Assembly: GCA_003170995.1 (NCBI GenBank)
Contig: PMXT01000072.1
Coordinates: 1-22,909 of the forward strand
Reading direction: 5' to 3'
DNA length: 22,909 nt
From: Actinomycetota bacterium
Lineage (GTDB): Bacteria > Actinomycetota > Thermoleophilia > Gaiellales > Gaiellaceae
Within the stretch, counting starts at the first letter, position 1. The number at the start of each line of letters is the position of its first letter. Position numbers and translations under genes: made by a program. The notes below the pieces were generated by a model that saw only the letters and a program-made list of their open reading frames with translations, was not told the DNA's origin and did not search any database. Positions 1 through 7,314 of this stretch are shown here, one piece after another.

Positions 1-53
1 TGCTTCTTTTTGATTCGAGTCCTAAGGCGAATCCCGGCCTCTCGTGCGCCAAA

Positions 54-71
54 CGAGGACGGCTCTCCTCG
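54..71 (-). terminator. possible terminator of the his operon
   Basis: A perfect 6-bp inverted repeat (CGAGGA / TCCTCG, 6-nt loop) lies 33 bp beyond the hisIE stop codon, reading on the minus strand, and is followed there by TTT. The U-tract is short, so this may be a weak or Rho-assisted end, or chance in GC-rich DNA. I see no gene in positions 1-104. Confidence 0.3.
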
Positions 72-104
72 ACTCACCGCCCTACTGGCTCCAGGAGTGC
101 TTCC

Positions 105-653
105 TCATCGAATACGCTTCTTCAGCTCCTCCTCGACCTGCGCCGGATCGAGCCCGCGCGAGGCCAGCAGGACATAGCTGTGGAACCAGAGATCGGCGAT
201 CTCCTCAACCAGGCGCTGGTCGCTTTCCGAGACGGCCGCCAGGGCCGCCTCGACGCCCTCTTCGGCCACCTTGCGCGCGACGGCAGCCGGCCCCTTCTCG
301 AGCAGGTTGGCGACATACGAACCCTCCGGCCGCACCTTTGCCCGCTCGGCCACGCGCCGCCACAGCCAGGGCGCAAAGCAAGACTCGGCGCCGGTGTGAC
401 AGGCCGGACCCTCGGCTCTCACTCGGAGCAAGATGGCATCGCCGTCACAGTCCTCGTGCAGCTCCTCGACGTTGAGGAAGGAACCGGAGGCCGCGCCTTT
501 GTGCCAGAGCTCCGAGCGCGAGCGGCTCCAGAACCAGGCCTGACCGCTCTCGCGCGTGCGCCGTAGCGCCTCTTCGTTCATCCAGGCCAGCATCAGCACC
601 CGCCCGGATTCCGCGTCCTGGACTATCGCTGCCTTCAGATCCTGATCGGCCAT
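105..653 (-). CDS. hisIE: bifunctional phosphoribosyl-AMP cyclohydrolase / phosphoribosyl-ATP pyrophosphatase (HisIE)
   Basis: This 182-residue cytoplasmic enzyme catalyses the second and third steps of histidine synthesis: hydrolysis of PR-ATP to PR-AMP, then opening of the adenine ring. The HisI domain (about residues 1-95) shows [11 protein letters not shown], the metal-binding DCDGDA (C69, D70, D72) and [10 protein letters not shown] (C85, C92). The HisE domain (about 105-182) shows the MazG-like helical signature with EEGVEA and EEIADLWFH. The ATG at 653 is chosen because the protein begins just before the conserved AIVQD-LMLAWMN region. The reading frame stays open to 923, but the extra residues are Arg-rich antisense of hisF and match nothing. 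The start lies 19 nt inside hisF, suggesting translational coupling. It is the last gene of the operon. Confidence 0.96.
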   Translation of the reverse strand: MADQDLKAAIVQDAESGRVLMLAWMNEEALRRTRESGQAWFWSRSRSELWHKGAASGSFLNVEELHEDCDGDAILLRVRAEGPACHTGAESCFAPWLWRRVAERAKVRPEGSYVANLLEKGPAAVARKVAEEGVEAALAAVSESDQRLVEEIADLWFHSYVLLASRGLDPAQVEEELKKRIR

Positions 654-1390
654 CCCGCCTCCTCGAGCTCGCGTTTGATATCGGGAATCCTCTCCGGCGC
701 CTCGTGCACGATCGAGGCGACGAGCGCCGCCTCGGCGCCCACTTCGAAGGCTTCGGCCAGATGCTTCACCGTGCCGGCACCGCCCGAGGCGATCACGGGA
801 ACCGTGACCGCCTCGCAGACCAGGCCGGTGATCTCGAGGTCGTAGCCCTCTCTCGTTCCGTCGGCGTCGATCGAGGTGAGCATGATCTCGCCAGCGCCGC
901 GCGAGACGACCTCGCACGCCCACTCGACCGTGTCCAGTCCACGAGGCCGGCGAGCGCCGTGCGTCACCACTTCGCCGGCGCCGGGCCCGACCTTCTTCGA
1001 GTCGATGGCGCAGACGACGGCCTGGGAGCCGAACTCCTCGGCCAGCTCGGTCAAGAGCTCGGGCCGCTCGACCGCGGCACGGTTGACGGCAACTTTGTCG
1101 GCGCCGAGGCGAAGCAACCGCCGAGCGTGTTCGAGCGTTGAGACACCGCCACCGACGGTGAAGGGGATCTCGAGCTCGACGGCCGCCCGCTCGACCAGCT
1201 CGACGATGGGGTCGTGGCCGAAGACGGTGGCCGTGATGTCGAGAAAGACGAGCTCGTCGGCGCCGTACTCTGAGTAGAGCGTGGCCATCTCGACCGGATC
1301 GCCTATATCGCGCAGCTCGACGAAGCGCACGCCCTTGACGACGCGCCCCTTGGTGACGTCGAGGCAGGGAATCAGGCGCTTCTTGACCAT
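635..1390 (-). CDS. hisF: imidazole glycerol phosphate synthase cyclase subunit HisF
   Basis: HisF is the cyclase half of imidazole glycerol phosphate synthase. It uses ammonia channelled from HisH to convert PRFAR into IGP and AICAR. The 251-residue length is normal for this (beta/alpha)8 barrel. The two catalytic aspartates are visible: D11 in IPCLDV and D130 in CAIDSKK. The phosphate-binding segments VGGGVS, SIDADGT and IASGGAG are also present. The ATG start lies 19 nt inside the end of hisH, matching the obligatory heterodimer partnership. The stop lies 19 nt inside hisIE. No unusual residues were noticed. Confidence 0.97.
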   Translation of the reverse strand: MVKKRLIPCLDVTKGRVVKGVRFVELRDIGDPVEMATLYSEYGADELVFLDITATVFGHDPIVELVERAAVELEIPFTVGGGVSTLEHARRLLRLGADKVAVNRAAVERPELLTELAEEFGSQAVVCAIDSKKVGPGAGEVVTHGARRPRGLDTVEWACEVVSRGAGEIMLTSIDADGTREGYDLEITGLVCEAVTVPVIASGGAGTVKHLAEAFEVGAEAALVASIVHEAPERIPDIKRELEEAGWPIRI

Positions 1391-1971
1391 GCGATCACGT
1401 TCTTCAGTAGGCGCGCGCCGGCCTTACCGCTGCGCTCGGGGTGGAACTGGACACCCGCCAGCGCTCCGCGCTCGACCGCGGCGACGACCGGGCCACCGTG
1501 ATCGACCTCGGCGCCGGGTAACTCCTCGATCGGCCGAGCGGTAAAGCTGTGCGCGAAGTAGACGTCCTCTCCGTCGAGCCCTTCCATGATTCGCGGCTTG
1601 CCGCGCACGCTGAGCGTGTTCCAGCCCATGTGTGGTACGCGCCGTGCTTGCAGGCGCACCACCGGTCCGCGGAAGAAGCCGAGCCCGATGCCGCCCTCCT
1701 CGCTCTGCTCGAACAGCATCTGCAGACCGACGCAGATCCCGAGCAACGGTCGGGCGCCTTCGACGCGCTCCCGCAGCGCCTGCGCAAGTCCCTCCCGCTC
1801 GAGTCCTTCCGCGCAGGCGGCCAGGTGCCCCACCCCGGCGATGACGGCCAGATCGGCCTCGCGAACCGCCTGAGGCTCCGGCGAGACGATCGCCTTGGCT
1901 CCCGCTCGCTCCAGAGCCGAGCAGACGCTGCGCAAGTTGCCCGCGCCGTAGTCGACCAGCACGATCTTCAT
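1372..1971 (-). CDS. hisH: imidazole glycerol phosphate synthase glutamine amidotransferase subunit HisH
   Basis: HisH hydrolyses glutamine and passes ammonia to HisF. The 199-residue class I amidotransferase has the nucleophile C80 in GICVGLQ and the H177/E179 pair in QFHPE, so the catalytic triad is intact. The N-terminus [11 protein letters not shown] is typical of HisH. One deviation stands out: the oxyanion-strand motif, normally PGVG, reads AGVG (residues 46-49), followed by HL rather than HF or AF. The gene overlaps the end of hisC-hisB by 4 nt (ATGA) and the start of hisF by 19 nt, so the two subunits are very likely translationally coupled. Confidence 0.96.
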   Translation of the reverse strand: MKIVLVDYGAGNLRSVCSALERAGAKAIVSPEPQAVREADLAVIAGVGHLAACAEGLEREGLAQALRERVEGARPLLGICVGLQMLFEQSEEGGIGLGFFRGPVVRLQARRVPHMGWNTLSVRGKPRIMEGLDGEDVYFAHSFTARPIEELPGAEVDHGGPVVAAVERGALAGVQFHPERSGKAGARLLKNVIAWSRSA

Positions 1972-3566
1972 GCCTCGCCCTTGGTCGATGGAATCGCCTG
2001 CGTGCCGGAGCTCGCGCAGGCGTCGGCCAGCGCCCGTCCGAGCGCCTTGAAGGCCGCCTCTGCAACGTGGTGATCGTCGCTTCCGGAAGCCTCGACATGA
2101 ATCGTGAAGCGTCCCTGCATGGCGAAGCGTTCGAGCGCGTGCGCAAGCAGGCTGGTCGCCAGCGTGCCAACCCGGTCACTCGTGAACGCAAGCGACACCT
2201 CGGCGTGTGGCCGGCTGCCGAGATCGATCGCGGCTGTGGCGCGCGCCTCGTCCATCGGCACGGTCGCCGAGCCGTAGCGGCTCAGGCCGGCTCGAGTACC
2301 GAGCGCCTGGGCGAGTGCCTCGCCCAATGTCGCCAGCACATCCTCGACCGTGTGGTGCTCGTCGACCTCGAGATCGCCCCCGGCCAGCAGCTCGAGATCG
2401 ATCCGGCCGTGGAAAGCGAACAGCGTGAGCAGGTGATCGAGAAAGCCGATGCCGGTGTCGATCCGTGCTCGGCCCTCGCCGTCGAGGGCGAGCGAGACGC
2501 GAACCGCCGTCTCGGCCGTGATCCGTACGACCAGTCCCGAGCGCCTCGTGCTTGGCTCGGCGACCACACCCAGCGCCTCGAGCAGGCGATCGTTCTCGGC
2601 CGGCAGGCGCACGGTGAAACGTAAACCGCTCGGATAGCGGCGCAAAACCAGACCCTTCGACTCCAGCTCGTCCGCGAGCGAGTCGGCGTTGTCGACCCGG
2701 AGGAAAAGGAAGTTCCCGCCCGAGGGGGGACAGTCGTAATCGGCGGCGAGAAGAGCTTCCCGGACGCGCTCGCGCTCCCGCACCGTCTCCGCGACATCCA
2801 GCTGCGGATCGCGCAGTGCCGCCGCGGCGATTCTGGCCGATGGTGCCGAGATCGGCGCGGGCTCGCTGCGCTTGCGCAGTTCCGGCGCCACCTCAGCCGA
2901 GCAGACGGCGTAGCCGACACGCAGCGCCGCGAAGCCAAACGCCTTGGAGAGAGTTCGCAGGATGACGCAATTCGGCGCGTCCTCTAGGAACGGCACCATC
3001 GTCTCGGCGCCGTACTCGACATAGGCCTCGTCGATCACGATGAGCGCCTCGGGGCGCCGCTTCGCCAGAGCGACGATCTGCTCGCAGGAGTAGACGTCCC
3101 CAACCGGGTTGTGCGGATTGCAGATCCAGATGACGGAGGCCTCGGGAACGTCCTCGAGCGAGCACCTCGCCACCTCGCCACCTTCTATCTGGCTTGCGAT
3201 CGCGTAGAGCGAGTAAGTGGGCATATCGATCACGGCCGCCCGGCGCCCGGCGCCGAGATAGGTGCGCGCGACCAGGTGGATGAGCGAGTCCGAGCCGGCG
3301 CCGAGCACAATCTGCTCCGGGCTCACGCCGACGTAGCCGGCCGCGGCCGCGTGCAGCTCGCGGTAACCGCCGGGCGGGTACTCGTTCAGGCGCGCGAAAC
3401 TCTCGCCGATCGGAATGCGCGGAACACCGGGAAGCGGCGGTACGTTGGCGTCGAAGCGGATCACGCAGGCCGGATCGAGACCGCGCTGTCGCGCGACGTC
3501 CTCCGCTGTCGCGGTCCACTTGTAGGCGGCGAAGCCATCGGGTAGGCGGCGGGGCTCAGGGCTCAT
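1968..3566 (-). CDS. hisC-hisB: fused histidinol-phosphate aminotransferase (HisC) - imidazoleglycerol-phosphate dehydratase (HisB)
   Basis: A single uninterrupted 532-residue frame carries two complete enzymes. Residues 1 to about 335 are HisC, a fold-type I PLP transaminase: NPHNPVG (150-156), D179 with Y182, the PLP lysine K208 in TLSKAFG, R216 and R316. Residues about 340-532 are HisB: FLDHLL (375-380), the manganese-binding DEHHTVED (402-409) and DDHHVAEA (497-504), and the terminal IPSTKG. They perform pathway steps 7 (IGP dehydration) and 8 (transamination). There is almost no linker, because the HisB-type N-terminus STRRSGLVVR begins right after the HisC C-terminal helix. No ATG lies at the junction. 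A GTG at 2567 (residue 334) preceded by GAGG at 8 nt could allow internal initiation of a separate HisB. The gene overlaps both neighbours by ATGA. Confidence 0.95.
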   Translation of the reverse strand: MSPEPRRLPDGFAAYKWTATAEDVARQRGLDPACVIRFDANVPPLPGVPRIPIGESFARLNEYPPGGYRELHAAAAGYVGVSPEQIVLGAGSDSLIHLVARTYLGAGRRAAVIDMPTYSLYAIASQIEGGEVARCSLEDVPEASVIWICNPHNPVGDVYSCEQIVALAKRRPEALIVIDEAYVEYGAETMVPFLEDAPNCVILRTLSKAFGFAALRVGYAVCSAEVAPELRKRSEPAPISAPSARIAAAALRDPQLDVAETVRERERVREALLAADYDCPPSGGNFLFLRVDNADSLADELESKGLVLRRYPSGLRFTVRLPAENDRLLEALGVVAEPSTRRSGLVVRITAETAVRVSLALDGEGRARIDTGIGFLDHLLTLFAFHGRIDLELLAGGDLEVDEHHTVEDVLATLGEALAQALGTRAGLSRYGSATVPMDEARATAAIDLGSRPHAEVSLAFTSDRVGTLATSLLAHALERFAMQGRFTIHVEASGSDDHHVAEAAFKALGRALADACASSGTQAIPSTKGEA

Positions 3567-4732
3567 TGCTCTTGCTCTCGCAGGCGAGCCTCGACGGCGG
3601 CTGCGTGCTCGGTCAAGCCCTCCACCTTCGCCAGCGTCGCGACGATCGGGGCCAGGCGCTCGATTCCCTGGCGATCGATACGCACGATCTCGAGCGGCTT
3701 GAGGAAGGCTTCGAGGCCGAGCCCGCCACAGGACTTCGCCAACCCACCGGTTGGGAGAATGTGGTTGGTCCCGACCGCGTAGTCACCGGCCACCGCCGGC
3801 GCATTGGGACCCAGGAAGACGGCGCCCGCGTGACGCACGCCCGTAAGCGCGGCCTCGGGATCGGCGACCATCAGCTCCAGGTGCTCGGGCGCATAGTCGT
3901 TTACGCGCTCGATCGCCTGCTCGAGCGAATCGACCAGCTCGATCTGGATTTGCTCGTTTGCGCCGACCAGCTCGCGCACCGCGGTGGCCAGCTCGGCGCT
4001 AGTCGTCACGAGCAGCGATTCGGAGCCGGGGCCATGCTCGGCTTGCGCTTTCAGATCGACGGCGCACAGCTTCGCGTCGGCGCGCTCGTCGGCGACGATC
4101 AAGACTTCACTCGGGCCCGCGGGCAGATCGATCCCGACCACGCTCGAGACGAGCAGCTTCGCTGCCGTCGTCCAGCTCTGGCCTGGGCCAACGATCTTGT
4201 CTACGCGCTCGACCGTCTCGGTTCCGTAGGCCAGCGCCGCGATCGCCTGCGCGCCGCCGATGCAGTAGATCTCGTCGAGCCCCAGTTCACGCGCGGTGGC
4301 GAGGATGGTTGGATCGGGCTTCGGCGTGGCGACCGCAATCCTGCGTACACCGGCGACCTGAGCCGGGACGGCGCCCATTACCAGCGAGCTCGGCAGCGGT
4401 GCCAGGCCACCCGGAACGTACACGCCGACCGAGTCGAGCGGCACGAAGCGGCGCTCGGCCTCGACACCTGGGTAGGTCGAGTAGCGGAATCCCTTCGGCC
4501 GCTGCTGCTCGTGAAACATACGCACGGCCCGGATGCTCTCCCGCAGAGCCGCGAGAGTCCGATCCTCTATCGCTGCCTGCTCGATTGCTTCGCGCGGTAT
4601 GCGCAGCGACTCGGGCCGGGCTCCATCGAAGCGCTCGGCAAGCTCCAGCAACGCCTCGTCGCCACGCAGGCGCACGTCCTCGACGATCTCGAGCGCGCGC
4701 GGAAGTATCTCGGCCAGTCCCGCCGCCCTCAC
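3563..4732 (-). CDS. hisD: histidinol dehydrogenase HisD
   Basis: HisD catalyses the last two NAD-dependent oxidations of the pathway, L-histidinol to L-histidine, with a zinc ion. Expected zinc ligands are present: Q230 and H233 in AQAEHGPGS, D317 in GDYAVGTNH, and H376 in EGLTEHAAAV. The catalytic E283-H284 pair is in APEHLE. The protein is 389 residues, shorter than the usual ~430, because it begins close to the EIVEDVRLRGDEAL helix and lacks the typical N-terminal arm. The start is a GTG forming a 4-nt GTGA overlap with the hisG stop, which favours this start. The NAD-region motif usually reading GPGNxYV is GPGQSWT here (182-188), a noticeable variant. The end overlaps hisC-hisB by ATGA. 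Confidence 0.96.
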   Translation of the reverse strand: MRAAGLAEILPRALEIVEDVRLRGDEALLELAERFDGARPESLRIPREAIEQAAIEDRTLAALRESIRAVRMFHEQQRPKGFRYSTYPGVEAERRFVPLDSVGVYVPGGLAPLPSSLVMGAVPAQVAGVRRIAVATPKPDPTILATARELGLDEIYCIGGAQAIAALAYGTETVERVDKIVGPGQSWTTAAKLLVSSVVGIDLPAGPSEVLIVADERADAKLCAVDLKAQAEHGPGSESLLVTTSAELATAVRELVGANEQIQIELVDSLEQAIERVNDYAPEHLELMVADPEAALTGVRHAGAVFLGPNAPAVAGDYAVGTNHILPTGGLAKSCGGLGLEAFLKPLEIVRIDRQGIERLAPIVATLAKVEGLTEHAAAVEARLREQEQ

Positions 4733-5619
4733 GGAACGACTCTTTCCAGGTGCATCACCAAAATCGAGGAAGCGCCGGCTGCTTTCAGCCGTGGCAGCAG
4801 ATCCCAGATCTCGTCGACATCGACCGCCGCGTGCAAGGCGAGTTGTCCCTTCTCGGCCAGCTCGACTACCGACGGTGGGCCCATGCTCGGAAGTAGAGCT
4901 TCGAGCTCGGCCACGCGCTCGGCGGGAGCGTTCAACATCAGATAGCGGCGGCGCCGAGCGGCGACAACGCCGCGGAGCATCATCTCCAGGCGTTCGAGCA
5001 TCTCGCCTTTCGCGCCCAGCTCACGCTTCTCGCCGATCAGAACCGCCTGCGACTCGAGCAGCGTCCCGATTCTGCGCAGGCCGTTGGCCGACGCGGTCGA
5101 TCCGGTCGAGACGAGATCGATCACGGCGTCGGAGAGTCCCAGTCGCGGCGCCGCTTCGACAGAGCCCGAAAGCAGCACGAGTTCTGCTTTCACGCCAACC
5201 TGCTCGAGCGCGCTCTTCGTCGAGACGGGATAGGCAGTGGCAACGCGCAGACCGTCGAGATCTGCGATGCACCGAAGAGCCGACTCCTCGGGCACGGCAG
5301 CCTCGAGCGTGCAACGCCCGAAACCCAGTTCGAGCAAGGTCTCGACCTCGGAGCCGGTCTCGGCGATCAGGTTGGCCCCGGTGACACCGGCATTGACAAC
5401 GCCATCCTGGACATACTCGGGAATGTCGTGCGGGCGAACGAGTAGCAGCTCGACCGGCGCGTTCGTGCAGGGAACGTGCAGAGCGCGCTCTCCGAGCTCA
5501 AAGGCGAGGCCGGCGGCTTCCAGGAGCTCGAGGGATGGCTGTGCAAGTCGTCCTTTCGAGGGGACAGCCACCACCAGGCGCCCATCAGCGCCCGCGATAC
5601 GAAAACCAGTCTCTTTCAC
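4729..5619 (-). CDS. hisG: ATP phosphoribosyltransferase HisG, long form
   Basis: HisG performs the committed first step, joining ATP and PRPP. The 296-residue length and a C-terminal domain from about residue 222 mark it as the long, HisZ-independent, homohexameric form. That domain is the one that binds histidine for feedback inhibition. Visible motifs are VAVPSKGRL near the N-terminus, GVTGANLI, and the PRPP-binding loop DLVSTGSTASANGL (168-181), with the TG and NGL of the family. The start is GTG, its G shared with the last base of the upstream TAG stop (a 1-nt overlap). It is the first enzyme gene of the operon, directly after the regulator. Confidence 0.96.
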   Translation of the reverse strand: MKETGFRIAGADGRLVVAVPSKGRLAQPSLELLEAAGLAFELGERALHVPCTNAPVELLLVRPHDIPEYVQDGVVNAGVTGANLIAETGSEVETLLELGFGRCTLEAAVPEESALRCIADLDGLRVATAYPVSTKSALEQVGVKAELVLLSGSVEAAPRLGLSDAVIDLVSTGSTASANGLRRIGTLLESQAVLIGEKRELGAKGEMLERLEMMLRGVVAARRRRYLMLNAPAERVAELEALLPSMGPPSVVELAEKGQLALHAAVDVDEIWDLLPRLKAAGASSILVMHLERVVP

Positions 5620-5972
5620 TACTTACCCGCCTTTCCAGGTTTCGACGTCTTGGCTTTCGTACGATCGAGAGCGAGACGGTAACCCCCGGCACCGTGATGG
5701 AGCCACTGCGAGACGCGAGTCACGGTTGTCGTCGATGCGTCGGCCTGATCGGCGACTGCCAAGTAGGGAAGTCCCTCCTCGAGCAGCCTGGCTATCAGCC
5801 AACGATGGGCGAGCGCCTCGAGCTCGGCCCGTGTGCAGAGGTCGCGCAGAAAGCACTTGACTTCGTCACCGCCCTTCAAGCTGATGATCGCTTCCGCCAG
5901 GGCGTCCAGCTCGCGGATATCCTCGCCTTCGGTGGGAAGAGGTGTTGGTGTCTCGTCCACTTCGGTTGCCAT
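5619..5972 (-). CDS. TrpR-related regulator, YerC/YecD family (probable histidine-operon repressor)
   Basis: This 117-residue protein matches the TrpR-like YerC/YecD family: a helical core with FLRDLCTRAELEALAHRW (41-58), then a helix-turn-helix around residues 68-91 (GLPYLAVADQADASTTTVTRV), and a basic tail. Related TrpR-family proteins next to his genes have been proposed as histidine repressors (HisR). That role is inferred here from position: it is the first gene of the his operon and is divergent from hisA across a 14-bp gap bearing a palindrome. It could thus control both directions and itself. The effector (histidine or another ligand) cannot be read from sequence. The ATG at 5972 is followed on the same strand by an acidic, poorly conserved N-terminal ~17 residues. 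Confidence 0.88.
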   Translation of the reverse strand: MATEVDETPTPLPTEGEDIRELDALAEAIISLKGGDEVKCFLRDLCTRAELEALAHRWLIARLLEEGLPYLAVADQADASTTTVTRVSQWLHHGAGGYRLALDRTKAKTSKPGKAGK

Positions 5973-5989
5973 GTTACCATATTAACATG
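5970..5989. promoter_or_regulatory. palindromic operator candidate with two opposed leaderless-promoter signatures
   Basis: Only 14 bp separate the start codons of the TrpR-like regulator (minus) and hisA (plus). The gap reads GTTA-CCATAT-TAAC, a perfect 4-bp inverted repeat around an AT-rich core. It extends through both start codons to CATGTTA-N6-TAACATG. On the plus strand TACCAT sits 6 nt before the hisA ATG. On the minus strand TAATAT sits 6 nt before the regulator ATG. Both fit the TANNNT -10 form seen in leaderless actinobacterial genes. No Shine-Dalgarno sequence fits in the gap. Binding by the TrpR-like protein is inference. Confidence 0.55.
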
Positions 5990-6727
5990 CCATTCATCGT
6001 TTATCCCGCATTGGACGTTCTCGAAGGCCGCTGCGTTCGCCTCGCCGAAGGACGGCGCGAGCGAGTGACCATCGAGGGCGGAAACCCCACGGTAGCCGCC
6101 CGACGCTTCGTTGCCGAGGGAGCCCGTTTTCTCCACCTCGTCGACCTCGACGGTGCCTTCTCGGGACAACCTTCCGTCGAGCTCGTGCGCCTGATCTCCG
6201 AGACTGCGGGCGACGTCCCGCTTCAGGTCGGCGGCGGTTATCGCTCGCTCGAGGCGATCGAGAAGGCTCTCGAGGCCGGAGCGGCGCGCGTGATGGTCGG
6301 AACGGCAGCCGCCTCGCCCGACTTCCTGGCACAGGCCGCAGCCCTCTTCGGAGAGCACCTCGTCGTGGCGATCGATGCACGCGACGGGAAGGTCGCCTTG
6401 CGTGGCTGGACAGAGCTCTCGGAGCTCGACGCAGTCGATCTGGCTCGCGCCTGCGCTGATGCGGGCGTACGCCGTTTACTCGTGACGAGCACGCGCCGAG
6501 ACGGCTCGCTCGCCGGACCAGACCTGGAGTTCATCGACACACTGCTCGAGGCCACGCAGTTACCTCTCATCGCGGCCGGAGGCGTGGCCACGATCGACGA
6601 TCTATGCGCGATCCGCGCCACCGGTTGCGAAGGCGCGGTCGCCGGTAGCGCGATCTGGGCAGGGTGCTTCACGCTCGCCGAGGCCGTACGCGCGCTCTCG
6701 GATCAGGCCGCTGGCGAGAACTCGTAG
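5987..6727 (+). CDS. hisA: phosphoribosylformimino-5-aminoimidazole carboxamide ribotide isomerase HisA
   Basis: HisA isomerises ProFAR to PRFAR, supplying the substrate of HisH-HisF. The 246-residue (beta/alpha)8 barrel has catalytic D10 (IVYPALDV) and D130 (VVAIDARDG), the T167 and D172 equivalents (VTSTRRDG), and the phosphate sites VGGGYR and AAGGVAT. In many actinobacteria this enzyme is the bifunctional PriA, also serving as TrpF; nothing visible here settles that. The ATG at 5987 is chosen because family homology begins exactly there. The frame is open 15 codons further upstream, but those codons are antisense to the regulator gene. No ribosome-binding site is possible in the short gap, so a leaderless mRNA is likely. 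The last 25 nt overlap the convergent HNH gene. Confidence 0.95.
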   Translation: MPFIVYPALDVLEGRCVRLAEGRRERVTIEGGNPTVAARRFVAEGARFLHLVDLDGAFSGQPSVELVRLISETAGDVPLQVGGGYRSLEAIEKALEAGAARVMVGTAAASPDFLAQAAALFGEHLVVAIDARDGKVALRGWTELSELDAVDLARACADAGVRRLLVTSTRRDGSLAGPDLEFIDTLLEATQLPLIAAGGVATIDDLCAIRATGCEGAVAGSAIWAGCFTLAEAVRALSDQAAGENS

Positions 6728-7221
6728 TTCTGGAGGTACGGTCGCCAGTTGGCAGGGACCTTAGCCGCAGCGAGCCGGATGAAGACCACCGGCGCCGGTG
6801 GTCGCGGTAGTACGCGAAGCGCCATCTCGGTCTCGTCGAGTAGTCGGTCTCCCTTGCGACGATTGCATGGGGCACAGGAAGCGACGACGTTCTCCCAGAC
6901 CGATTTGCCCCCGCGGCTGCGCGGGACGATGTGGTCGAGTGTGAGCTTGCTCGTGCTCGATCCGCAGTAACCGCAGCGCCAGCCGTCGCGCGCGAACAGC
7001 ACGGGACGAGAGATCTTCCGTTTTGCCGATCTCGGCACGTGCACGTAGGTGAACAGCCGGATGACGTGTGGGCGAGGGTAGGTGTCGCTGGCTGAGCGAA
7101 GTGGCTGCGCATCCTTCTCGATCAACTCCGCGCGACCCTTGAAGACCAACACGTACGCTCGCCGCACGGTGCACACGTTCAGAGGCGCGTAGCTGGAGTT
7201 GAGCACAAGAACCTGTCGCAC
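6703..7221 (-). CDS. HNH endonuclease family protein
   Basis: This 172-residue protein has an N-terminal conserved segment (VLVLNSSYAPLNVCTVRRA) typical of a family of small actinobacterial HNH proteins. The HNH/zinc domain spans about residues 78-126: C83-x2-C86, LDH (95-97) with catalytic H97, N111, and C116-x2-C119 followed by N120. It should therefore be a metal-dependent nuclease, but its substrate and role in these bacteria are unknown to me. The start taken is GTG at 7221. A second GTG five codons on (7206) is also possible. TACATT lies 9 nt upstream of 7221 and no clear Shine-Dalgarno is seen. No mobile-element features surround it. Its 3' end overlaps hisA by 25 nt, tail to tail. Confidence 0.9.
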   Translation of the reverse strand: MRQVLVLNSSYAPLNVCTVRRAYVLVFKGRAELIEKDAQPLRSASDTYPRPHVIRLFTYVHVPRSAKRKISRPVLFARDGWRCGYCGSSTSKLTLDHIVPRSRGGKSVWENVVASCAPCNRRKGDRLLDETEMALRVLPRPPAPVVFIRLAAAKVPANWRPYLQNYEFSPAA

Positions 7222-7293
7222 CTTGGACGAAATGTAGCAGCGCCCCCTGCGCGCCCACGCCTCGCCGGCAAGCAGCGGTTACTTCATGCCTAT

Positions 7294-7314
7294 AGGTCTG
7301 ACCGAGAAAGACCT
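7294..7314 (-). repeat. inverted repeat after the DUF4446 gene
   Basis: AGGTCT and AGACCT form a perfect 6-bp stem with a 9-nt loop, starting at the stop codon of the DUF4446 gene. No U-rich tract follows on the minus strand (TATAGG), so it is at best a weak terminator or an mRNA 3' end stabiliser. The remaining ~70 bp up to the HNH gene show nothing else. Confidence 0.25.

Noticed and set aside
1..40. tRNA-like T-loop sequence (GATTCGAGTCC)
   Set aside because: The flanking bases do not form a T-stem, and no acceptor stem or anticodon arm can be traced in the short stretch available.
654..923. N-terminal extension of HisIE by 90 residues
   Set aside because: The extra residues are Arg-rich, lie inside hisF, and precede the normal HisI N-terminus. 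The ATG at 653 is a better start.
3566..4945. 459-codon plus-strand open frame opposite hisD and hisG
   Set aside because: It is antisense to two clearly identified enzymes, has a composition typical of reversed GC-rich codons, and shows no recognisable domain.
6703..7221. HNH protein as part of a mobile intron, prophage or restriction system
   Set aside because: No methyltransferase, integrase, repeats or interrupted gene nearby. The sequence resembles a chromosomal actinobacterial HNH family.
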